A stretch of DNA of 64,000 nucleotides from Yponomeuta sedellus (Eukaryota; Arthropoda; Insecta; Lepidoptera; Yponomeutidae): the NCBI GenBank assembly GCA_934045075.1, contig OW203721.1:19512714-19576713 (forward strand), written 5' to 3'. The notes under the pieces were generated by a model. That model ran no database searches and was not told the DNA's origin. It saw only the letters and a program-made list of their open reading frames with translations. Every line of letters starts with the position of its first letter. The first letter of the stretch is position 1. This document shows positions 44,425 to 56,400 of the stretch, one piece after another. The position numbers and the translations under genes were made by a program.

Positions 44425-47400
44425 CTGAAATGAAAAGTATTTTTTTAATAACCGAAAACTTACTAAAACTTGTCTCCAGGTACAATAGTTCGCGTGGAAT
44501 TAATGTGACACCACCTTGTAAGCTGAGAACCAAAATGATTAAATTCGGACCTCAGCGAACGAATACAATCTGCTTAGAACACAAACCATTCGAGACATGT
44601 GTTCAACTACGCGTGTGTTTAAAAATAAACCATTGCGTATCAAACAAGTGCATTCAAAATTCCGAAACACAACAGAGTGCGGATCGCGCCGCGCGTCACA
44701 CCATGAACAATTAAAAATTATAGTGGATATAAAAAAAACACAAAAAAATATAACTAAAGTTTTAGATCTCTTGAAAATTAGAATATCATAAGTTTTCTTT
44801 CTATCCTGCATCTCCAAACGAGCATTTAGTTTTTTTTTCTGTAGCCTTTCTCAAGGCGTCGGCGTCGTACTGCTTAGAAACGGCCTCTCTTTTGATACCA
44901 GCCCGGCTAAAATAACAGGCGTCTTTACTCTATGCTTACAGTAGTTTTACGTTCGAATGTATTCCCGATTCGGAATTCCGCATGGTGCGTTCAATCATGT
45001 ACGAAAAAAGCCGTACCGAACGCAACTCGCAACGTATTCTCTTCTTCTTCTTAGCAAGATACAGAAATAATGAAATCGGAATCAGAAAATAGTCGTCCTA
45101 TTCGCTGAAAAAGGTCTGAACTCAATAGTCGGTCAGTGAATGAACTGAAGCGTCAGTCAAATGAACGTTGCTGTTCGGAACGGAAATACACGTCTGTATG
45201 TGATATATTTGCGGAATTCCAATTGTATGTGGCCGGCTTAACAATGTATTGTGGCGTGTTCTTATTCAGACGTTTTATATTTGTATTCACTATAACACAA
45301 AAAACTTCGAAACAAAAACATGGGGAAAACAAGTGCGTTTCTCGAAAGTTACTAATAGTGGGTTGGAATGTTTCTGCTACCTTTCTCTCTGTAAAGCGTG
45401 TAATAAAAAAATAGACGTACCATTATTCATGTGCAGCACTTTGGCGACCTTCTTGATCGTGGAGTCTAACTTGGAGTCAGCATTCTCGAGCTCCGTGTTC
45501 AGATCGTCCAACATCCTGAAAATTCGTAACATTCGTAAAACAAAACGTAATGTGCACTGCAGTGTGCACTAGCGCTAAGGTAATCCTTAGCGCTAGTGTA
45601 CACGTCTGCACTAGCGCTAAGGTAATCCCGCACTAGCGCTAAGGTAATCCTTAGCGCTAGTGCACATGTCTGTTATCAACCTGAACCAATATAGTGATGA
45701 CAAGGATAACATTATTCAAATTTTTGCGGAAGCGCTCGTGGCCTAGTGGAACCGAGATATTGGAATCAATCACTAGCGTTAGACAACAACAGGCGCGATC
45801 AGGTGCTGGATGGGTGACCATCCCGTGACTACCGCTAGTGGCATTTTTTCTGAGCGCTTCCGTGCTTCGCAAGGCACATTAAGCCGTTGGTGCCGGCAGT
45901 AATGTCAATGTAAACCATGTCAGAGGCCTTATGGGCTGCTTGGTAACTTCTGACAGTAAGGCCCGCCACTGTCACTACATGACAACCGGCACCAACAAAG
46001 GGTTGATATCAATCAATTTTGTTTGTATTCGCTATAATGAAGTCAGTTGTTTCGCGTGATTTTAGGCTACTTTTTAGGTTTGGCCTAATTGCCTAAAGCC
46101 AATATAACATATTTTTAATTTCTGGCTCTTATCTTACAGGCTTTAGCTTAGTATATAATTTAGAAGGGTTAGCATACACCATTTGTACATTCCTTTCTTC
46201 CACATGATCAAAGGTAAATGTTTCATAAACATCAGTTACTAGCTGGCCCGGCAGACCTCGTACTGACTGCCTCAATCGATAAATAAAAGATTTTGTATAA
46301 AATAATTATAAAAGTGCTTAGAATCATTTCCAATCCCAGAAACTAAAGAGCGTAAAGGATCTGGTGGTGGGACCACATTTAAGGTGAGCGGTTCATTTAA
46401 GAAAACTGTCTCTCCCTCACACAATAAAGACGGTAATATTGTAGGAGCGAGAGGCAAATAGAGACACTTCCAGTACAAATTGTAATGATAGAATGTCGCA
46501 TTGCACACTGTTCGAGTCGCATAGCAAAAATCGGCGCGTTGGGCCCAGACACTGAACATAATTATATCATATACTTGTCTCATTTAGCAAAAGTGGTTTA
46601 TTTAATCGAGTTTGAGACCCCGAGGAGTCCAACTCACACTTTTTTATGTGGCCTATAAACGTCCTTCTCTGCTCTGAGAGAGAGAGAGAGAGAGTATCGG
46701 CTTAATAGTGTAGTACCACGCGTGTCCACGGCAGATTAAAATATCAAGCGCTGAGGTATGTAACACTGCAAATTTACTCACGAAATTTTCCTGCGCCTTT
46801 TATGTAAGATAGTGTGGCCGGTTTTTATTATTTGAACTTATACATACTATGCAGCTTAAAGGACCAAATTCTGTAGAGGTCTAGACTGACTGTGGAGAAT
46901 ATGCGGCACAAATATGACACATTTTCACATAAAATAAAATATCTCACCAACTTTGACACTTGTATAATTATAGAATTACGCGACAGCCACAATTTAAAAC
47001 AAAAGTTTAAATAACATGTAAATAGGGGACCGGATTTTATTATTTATTGGTCAATCTGTTATCGTGACAAGAGAAAATTTATGGCGCTATAACGCTGATA
47101 TTAGGAGTTTTTCATTCGTTCGTATTACATTGATACAAGGTTTATAGATTTGATTCCAGACTATATGATTCTAGACTATGTTTTCTAGGTTTTGGTGGTT
47201 GGAAAACGCAATTGGATAAAATTTTCTCGATAGAAATTAATTCCAAAGTACAGTCTTACTTTTGCGTTCTTTCGCCAGTACTCAGCAACGCCTTTACATA
47301 CAGCAGCTGTGTTTTTTCTCTGAATAAGCAATTTAGATGAGATGCAGATTTTGGTGTTTCAGTTTTCTATTTACTGCTGTGGTTGAATTTTAACAAATTA

Positions 47401-50400
47401 ATTAACTTTACACATCAAAATAATGCTAAGGGCGAGATTTGCGCGTACTATTGTCATCGCGTTTTCCTCCGAGCAGCGTAGGTATATGTCTGTCACTGTC
47501 GGTCACGGGCAGTGCCAGCTGAATTGTGTTCTGTGCCCGCTGAGCTCTAATGAGAGCAGGAGGTCTGTGAGGCGCTTCCGCGCTGTTCTCGATTAAAATT
47601 TTGTAAATAATTATTGCATTATAGGCTTAGAGTAGTGTAGTATTCACTGTAATCAGTGTTGAGTGTTAAACATCGGAAAACTGTGACAAATTATATCGCA
47701 ATGGGCAACAACTGCCGAAAAAAAGTTAAATCAAACGAGATGAACGCCTGAAAGAAAGAGCACGGGAAATGATTACAAAAAATAATGTAAGTAAGATTTT
47801 TTCTGTATATATAATTTTGAATGTTTGTTAATCTGCATTATTTTATCGGTTAAAATCGTTAGAAGCTCTTTCCAAACGTTGAAGAGAGTTTCTACACAAA
47901 AAATAAATTATTTATTTTATACATTACTAGGTATTTTACATACATACATTCATACATACATACATACATACATTCATTAATAACCTCACGCCTGTATCCC
48001 AGAGGGGTAGGGACTGCCACTTGCCACGATCCTGACAGATTGCCTTCGTTTTATCAACGTTCATAAGTCGTTGCATGCACGCACTCCGGTTCCGGGTAAT
48101 TTTTATCTTCCCCTTTGCTAATACAAAATAGGTATTTTATATATGGCATTTTGGCCATGTCAAAGGCCTTATGGGCGGCTTGATATCTTCTGACAGTAAG
48201 ACCCACCAAGGTCTTACAACCCTCCACCAAGCCGGGTTTGCCCCCCGTGGTGGAGTATGGCCTAACTTTCTGCTATGGGGGAAGAGACCCGTGCCCCAGC
48301 AGTGGGAACATACAAGGGTTCATATTGATACATTAGGTAGTTCACTCACAGTTACGTTACTGGCGACTTCGCAACGAAAGTGTAAGCGTATATGTACTCT
48401 TTACTGTACCTACTACACTAAACGTATGAAATAAAATAACTGATCTATTTTTGCTTTCCTAGTCGTAGATTTCTTTGGACCCAGATAATTGTTTTGTATT
48501 GATGAGCAGAAAGATCCTTCAAAGAAACTTCGAAAGACATTTCTACTCTTCTACACTTAGGTAGTGTTAGAGTACACCCGCAGGCACTTTTGGTTACTAG
48601 AATGAAAATAACGAATATAAACAAAGCGTAATCAAAGGATGCCGAGTGCAGCGTACACCCGCAAATGAACTTCGAGGTAGCCACTTATCTAAGCGAACAG
48701 ACTTTTATAGACTGTAATTATATATTCACTGTGTGTTTTAATTTCAGAGCGAAAAGCAGTTCGCAACAAAGCATCGTGAAAATATCACCGCACCACCAGA
48801 AAGGGTCAGTAATGATTCCGGTGAGAAGAGTTTAGTAATCGCGGAACAAAGGAGAAGCCATTGACAATTTTAGATTTAGACTGACAAACAGTTTTGACTA
48901 CCGCTTTGGAAATTAAAGGTAAATGTCACAAAATGAACGTAGTAATTAAACGTTATATTTAACCGACTTACAAATTGCTATTACCAATAAAGCCGCCAAT
49001 TGTATTTGATCTTTTGTATCTGCCGTTTCTGTAACTATTTTTCCGGTATAAAGAATATTTTTATTTTATCTTAACCTACAAACAAAACATATTGTTAGTT
49101 TAGTGGCCTTAAAGCCGAAGGTATTTTTGCATTGTTGTAGGGATTTTGAGCCCAATTTCAAAATTTCTTTACCAACTGCGCAAAAAAATTATTCATTTCT
49201 CCATAATCAAATGGCGTAGATTGGCAAAAAATATTTGTATTAAGATGTGATTTTTTTCCACTAATTTTAGTGTGAAATGACGTAATTTGGCTCAGAGTTT
49301 CCATAATGCAATAAAATACCTCCGGCTTAACCACTGGGAAAAATATGCAATTTCGGCATGTAAAATATCCCTGTTTGCGTAATATTTTTCTTTTCACTGT
49401 ATGACTCTGTGGACTCCAGTGTACTATGCCGAACAAAACAAAAATTCTGTATTAGAAAAAAGGTGAGGCCTTGGCAAGAGTAATGAACGGCAATTGATGT
49501 TATAAATAATATGTTTTATCGTTTTAATGGTCCAGCATTTGTTTTGGCTTAAAACTAAAAAGTAAATACCTACTACAGTAAAAAAATCTACCTATTATAA
49601 TTTTAGTTGGTACGAAGTTCACTGAGTCAACTAGTAAAAGAAAAACGTATAGTAACGTTAATATTTCAGTTTCTTGGAAGTTTTAAATTTTATGGTGGTC
49701 ATTGTTAGGATTTAAATGTATTAAATATTTGATTTCATTTCAGTACAAAACGCAGTTCACAAAATAGTCAAAATGTCATCGCATCACGAGAGACGCCCAA
49801 TACTAATTTTAGTGAGAGCGGATCAGTAGCCACGGAGCAAGACAGACAAACGAAGTCGCCATTGCCAATTTTAGATTGAGACAAGCAAAAAGTTTTGACC
49901 GCCGAGTCATTTCCAAAAGAAAGGTAAGCGTCACATATTAAACGCAACATTTTTTTAAGCAACGTAAAGAAAATCAAAAGATTTTTCGGCTGATAATATA
50001 AGTTGTATAATGTCGGTAACTAACGAAATTCATGCTAGATTAATTTTAGGCTTCTGGTTTTTATTCTTAACGGATACTGAGAGCGGTTTTGCACTACGTC
50101 CGATCCGAATACTGGTCTAGAAATCTCGGAAATGGAGATAGGTGGATGACGAAGAGACATCGGATGTCGGAAGCCGGATTTAGTGCGTAAACTACAGTAG
50201 AAATAGTTCTACGACTACTACGGACAGTATTTTCGCGGACTCGGATCGAACGTAATGCGAAATCGCATCGACGAACAGCAGTATACGTATCTGGAACATG
50301 ATTTCCAATAAAGTACTTTACCATTACTTTGAATTATACTTATATTATGATTTCAGACCAAATGAAGCGACTAGGAAGCGGAAGCATATCCTAGATGATC

Positions 50401-53400
50401 AGACAGCTGCTGGGACTTCGCAGATAAACGAAGACGAAGAACGAGAACTAACATACTAATTAGATCTTAAAAATAACGTAAGTACAATCAAACAGCGTAA
50501 AACCAAACGCAGTTTTGGTGAATTTGCTATAAATTTAAAATAACTTACATAACTTATTTTTGTTTCAGGACGAATATACAACTAATGTTAGCCAGTTGTA
50601 GATGTGAGCCATTTATTCAATGAAATGATTAGACGATCTCAGCTCAAGTCTTTGTTTGTGTTTGGGCTCAAAAATATGACCATAACTTCAGAAAAACTTA
50701 CTTGCCTAATTTGTAAAAAAAGAATTAAAACTAAAGAACTCGTCTGAAAAGGTAAATAAAATGGCTGTAGCAGCTTTATTAGCACCAGGATGTGGAAGAG
50801 CACAACCACGAGTATATCAACTTTCAGCAAGTCTCGATTTACGGGAGGGAGGTAAAAGCGTGGAACCAGATGCAAAAGGCTGGCGTAATGGAATAACAAG
50901 CGGCCTTGCAAGAGGGTAGAGAGTATCTGAAGATGGTACACCCAACTATTGATGTTATATTATGTAGTTGTTGGTGCAAAAACCTGACGAAAATCTCCAA
51001 CATTCCGAGATAAAGGGTGGAAAACTTGAAAATACTGATTATATCTGTCCATTTGATGGACATTAAATTTTTTGAATAAAATATTTTCGTAAATATTAAG
51101 TTTTATTCAGACCGTGCCCAGGATTTCTGTTAAATTTTTACTCTAAGAAAATAAAATTACTCTTTATTATCGCGGTTTCTTTTAATTTTCATTATCCTTG
51201 TAGCTAAAACAAATTCTGTAAACAAAAACTGAACATAATGTGACAAAAGCATCAAATCATCTAGAAAGAGTACACTTTCCCCACCGGCATTTGGAATGAA
51301 GCGAGACCAGGATGAAGTGGAGTCACCGGTGAAGCGCATTCTTCCGAAGGAGGTGCCCAAAACATTTCTATATTATATTTATTTGATAGTTCTATATTGA
51401 ATATAATTTTAAAGGTACATAATTATATTCAACATAGTATCTAATAACATGTAATTCTGAAAATGTAATTATTATTTCTACCTAACCTACCCGTCAAGGC
51501 GATAGTATTTTTTGTATAAAACAAACAAATTTTATATCATAACCTCTATTTTTATGTTGTTTTGTTTACGAGAATTGTAAACAGGAAAGTCATCGGAAAT
51601 AGGTGTACAGTCTATTCGCTTAGATAGTGAAAAAAAAGCAATATAACTATTATATTATTTTTAATGCACTAACCCGTGCTAAGGACAATTTTAAAAACCT
51701 ATTTAGAGGCTAAAAATTCCACCCATGCCGGAATTCGAACCCGCGATCTCTGGCTATCCGTGCCAGCGCTCGCAGTGTGCGTAATACAGAGAATATTTTA
51801 AAGAGGTTCGAAATTTCACTGATGCCGGTGAGTCGCCCATTTGCTCAGTTGGAAAGAGCGCTGGCACGGATAGCCAAAGGTCGCGGGTTCGAATCACGGC
51901 ATGGGTGGAATTTTTAGCCTCTAAATAGGTTTTTCAATATAAATATGTAATATTTACCCCCCCCCCCTCCAATAAGGTTCTTGCCACTACTACAGCGATT
52001 TGATGTAAACCCTAAGTTCACTTGCGCTGTACGCTGTACTAGGCATTCTTTGTTTACATGGCGGCTTTTGACGGCGGCGGGCGGCCGGCGGCCTTATCAT
52101 AACACAGGCGACCGTTCATCTATTTAATTTAATTTATATGCAAGCAACTGGACTTTACGTGATAACAACTATAATAACATAACCTCACGCCTGCATCCCA
52201 GAGAGGTAGGCAGAGACCAGGGACTGCCACTTGCCACGATCCTGACAGATCACCTTCGCTTCATCAACGTTCATAAGTCGTTGCATGCACGCACGCCGGT
52301 TCCGGGTACTATATTTATCTTCCCCTTTGCTAATACATCCCCTATTTGGTCGATGTATGTCCGCCTGGGACGGCCCTTACCAGCCCTTCCACTCACATTC
52401 GCAATATATATTTTTTTCGTCAATCTTTTTTTCTTCGTCCTCTCCACATGTCCAAACCAACGCAACATTCCTTTCTCAATTCTAGTCACTACTTACATCC
52501 TCTTTCAGTCCACAACGTTCTCTAATCAGACTATTGCCTATCGTGTCATTCAAAGTAACACTAAACATACTTCTCAAGGACCTCATTTCTACTGCAACTA
52601 CCTACTATAATATATGTATTAAAAAAATCCGAAAGCATTTTAATTTTACATGCCATTTGCTCATAAGCGGATCAAGCAATCTTAATAAAACATATCTAAG
52701 AACCATCGGTAGAAAACCTTCTATCAAATTTAAAAAAAACCATAGCAAGCCGGTTCATTCATTTGAGAGCTACGGTTACACAGACAGATTTACATACACA
52801 TTGCGGTCAAACTCATAATACCGACTCTTTTTGCGTCAGGAGTAAAAAAGTATTACTACTCCCGTCCCCGGCGCATGCAGCTAAGCCACGCCCATCTTAG
52901 TTCGATTTCGCGGCGACACATAGCGTCCCGACATATCAGAAATAATATCCTTTATAGGTCAGTCAAACAAACGTCATTGTAGGCATAATAAAATATTAGC
53001 GTCAACAACAGAATAGGCGTGACGATAGTATCAAATAATCAAAGATTTAACGATATTAGGGGAAAGTACTATTAAAAGGATTTTAAACACTGATTTAGTT
53101 TTATTAAAAAAAAGAGATTACCAATATTTTCAATAAAATAAAAAGTCCACCCATCAAACCCATCTCCCCGCGTAACGTCGTGCTTTCTTGAAACTTCACT
53201 GCTTTGTTGTGACTACTAGTGATTACGATGTTTGTTTACCTGGGCGTGACGTCAGATTCGACGCCATGACACTGCGAGCGGTTTTCCCACGGATTTGAAA
53301 AATGAATGAAAGAAAATGAAAGAAAAATGGCTTTAACCTTCGTTAAACTTTAGCTTATTACTGAAATATAGTTTTTTTTTGCAAATAATGTGTCCCCACA

Positions 53401-56400
53401 TTATGGAAGAGTATTTAAAAGTCTTTCGTCATGCCTATTCAGCTGATAAAAATTTAGATGTTGCAGGAGATGTTGATAAGGCACATTCTTCTTTTTCAGG
53501 CTATTTTGTGTAGTCCACTGCTGGACATAGCCCTCCCCTAATGAGCGCCATAGACCTTGGTGGTGACAGCTGTTCGTGTACACATATACTAATCAGTCGG
53601 TTAGGGGCATTCGTCCCACTGCTAGGCACAGGCCAATCCGCTCTGGGCACGCCACTCTTCTGAGAGGCGCCCTGTCTTCAGCCTGCCGGCAGTTTTTCGC
53701 AGATCGTCATCCCACCTGGTCGGAGGGCGTCCTACACTACGTTTGCCGAGTCGCGGTCTCCACTCAAGAACACGTTTACAAGGCACATTGACGTTGTCGA
53801 ATTCGCCACCCCACGGAAATCCAACGTTTCACAGATAGGCCGAGGCTTTATACAGCAATACTCACACAGCCTGCTCGTCGAGCTCGATGCCGATCTGCTT
53901 GGAGACGGTCTTGAGCGAGCCCACGGAGTTGCTGATGACTTGCAGCTGGTCGTTCTGGCTCGTCATCATTTTGTCTTGCATCGACATAACATCCGCATCG
54001 TAGGCGCCTTCGAAGTGATTTGGGCTGTGGACAATTTTTGAAACAGTGTTTAATGCCAATTTAAAAGAAAAAGGCTAAGTGCGAGTTGGAATCGCACGGT
54101 TCCGTACAAATTTGTAAGTAGGCATATTATACTTACAAATCGTACATATTATAAATAGTTGAGAAACCGAGTCTCGCAGTTTTTCCCGAGCTCATCCCGA
54201 ACTTCGTTCAACAAAGTTTTCAGATTTTTTCCTGTATTTGTACTATAACACGATGATACTTGCCAAATTTTATAGTTCTAGGTCAACGGGACGGAATTTT
54301 GATACCTCTCAGTGTCTTAGTAAACGTTTTTTTCGGCATTGGTCGCTACTTTTTTGCTTTTTTTAGATTTTTTCACAACTTTAAGGGAATATAGACCTGA
54401 GTTTACGGTTTTTATTTCAGCTCGATACTTCCAAGCGATTCCAAGATCCGTCGGTCTTGACAGGCAGAAGGACGGACGGACGGACGAACAATAAAGTGAT
54501 CCCATAAGTGTTCTGTTTTTCCTATTACGTACGGAACCCTAAACAGAAATAAATAAACAAATAAAATTTGGAAGGAGGAACCGTGGGAAAGTCGCCAGCA
54601 CAATGGTCTTCTTAATGGTGTAAAGCTTTACATTTATTTTTTAATTACAATTCTGTGACCTTGGATGGCCAATGAGGTCTTGTAGGGCCGGTTTTTGAAT
54701 TGAGAATTTACCTAAGTAAAAACTTAAGTACCGTTCTGTCACACTCTTTTAACGAAATTCTCAATTCAGAACTGGCTTATACACTTTGACCAATTAAGAC
54801 GAAAGGGGTGCAAAAAACGCATATGTTTGAGTTTCGTAGCTCCATTGATTCCATTGGCTTTTATTGGAACAAATAAAAACTATACGAGGCGGTAATTTGA
54901 CATAGGACAAAACATCAGACAGGCGAGTCTCTAAAATGCATAGTTGTTCAATAGAGTCATATTAGTCCGGTAATGGTAGTTTCATTCACACTATAGGTAG
55001 CCTAGTAACCAATCGCATTGCAATGGTGTAATCCGTGCTACTTAACTCGGCGACTCGCGCGATTCGTCCTTCTTCGCGAGTGATGCATATTTAATTTGCG
55101 CGGGTTATACCCCTGGAGCGACATTGTACTGATATTGCTTTGTAGACTACTAAATTGAGGCAATTAACAACCATTGTCGTGCTTATATCATTAAACTGAA
55201 AAACTATGTAAGTATTAGACTCTAGGGCCTGGGTGTTTGAAGCTTTCATAAAAAGCATTAAAAAAAAGAATAAAAAAACTATCTACACAAAGCTAGAAAA
55301 GACAGAAAAGGTCGATGGACTGAGCATCGCGGACTAGTCACCCGCCCTCACCTGTCGGTCTGGTTGGCCAGCTTGGAGTACTTGGAGTACTTGGGCGTGG
55401 ACTTCCAGGAGTTGCTGAAGTGCATGGGACTCTCCTCGCCGAGCAGCGGCTCGCGCGCCGTTCCATCGCTGTCGCGGTTGCGGTTCAAGCTCATCTTGCC
55501 TTTCATCACCTGCGAAAAGTTTGAATTTTTATTTGATTAGAACGCGAAAAAGACGAGATACGGTGAAAAACATAAGACATTATTTTTATAAAAACAAAAA
55601 CCGACGTCAAATCACTGCTGCACTTAAAACAGAGAAATAATATAAGCGAATATGTCTTTTAAAATCAATACTCGAAAATTTATTGCATCCCACAAGTACG
55701 AGTATATACAGATGATATTTAAAACTAAAAATTCGATGTAGGTATTGAAAAAAGGATAGTTTGGAGCCAGTGCCAAGGGTACAGAATTTGCACATATATT
55801 TTGGGCTACACGCCAACAAAATATATCTCACAATTTCAAGATCGAATTAAAACGTTAGGTTAGGTTATAATAATTTAAACGCAACTAAAATTAAATATTA
55901 AACGAGTACATGTAAATTATTTCTCCGTTATTTGTGCTGTATGTAGTCAAGATTGTAGTGTTTAGTCGTTTTTTTTTAATATGTACGTGAGGGAAACCTG
56001 GCCGGACTCTTCTGAGAAAATTCTCAGAAGAGTCCGGCCAGATTTCCCTCTGATCTATCCGGTTGCAATCAATAATGTGTCGTGCTTACGAAAGTATTTG
56101 TTACAAAGAAAAATTCTCGATTTTTTGTGAACAAGCGTGTTACGAGCTAGATATTTCAACGAGATATTTTTATTTGGGATAGTGTTATGGATTTTTTTGA
56201 CATGTTAGGGTTGCTGAGTCTTCAGAACCTTCGGACACATTCTAGATACCTATATCAAGAGGAGAGCACTACGACTCCGCCAAATTGTGCATTGCATGTA
56301 AACGAATCACTATAAAAAAAATCCAAATCACTTTAAGTGTACCTTTGAAATGTTTAGAGTTCCCTCGATTATTTCAGAATCCTCATCAGATACTGACTTG

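Larger units (their letters stand above)
47701..51080 (+). pseudogene. decayed multi-exon gene-like unit, unknown identity
   Basis: Five exon-like blocks on the plus strand, antisense to the Syntaxin-6 intron: 47701-47786 (ATG start, basic, RDERLKERAREM in a shifted frame), 48748-48918, 49744-49923, 50357-50477, and 50569 to a poly(A) signal AATAAA at 51075. Each is bounded by TTTCAG and GTAAGT-like sites. Blocks 2 and 3 are homologous (Ser/Asn/Glu-rich, ending in SPLPILD-type sequence). The last block has a CLICKK pair and a stretch EEHNHEYINFQQVSIYGREV in one of its frames. Stops and frameshifts occur in most blocks. I do not recognise the family. An old DNA transposon with introns or a dead host gene are both possible. 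Confidence 0.45.

Noticed and set aside
45565..45663. CRISPR-like array
   Set aside because: Three direct copies with almost no spacers in a eukaryotic intron. It is a hairpin duplication.
52281..52610. Plus-strand frames over 100 codons
   Set aside because: Antisense shadows of the LINE protein on the minus strand.
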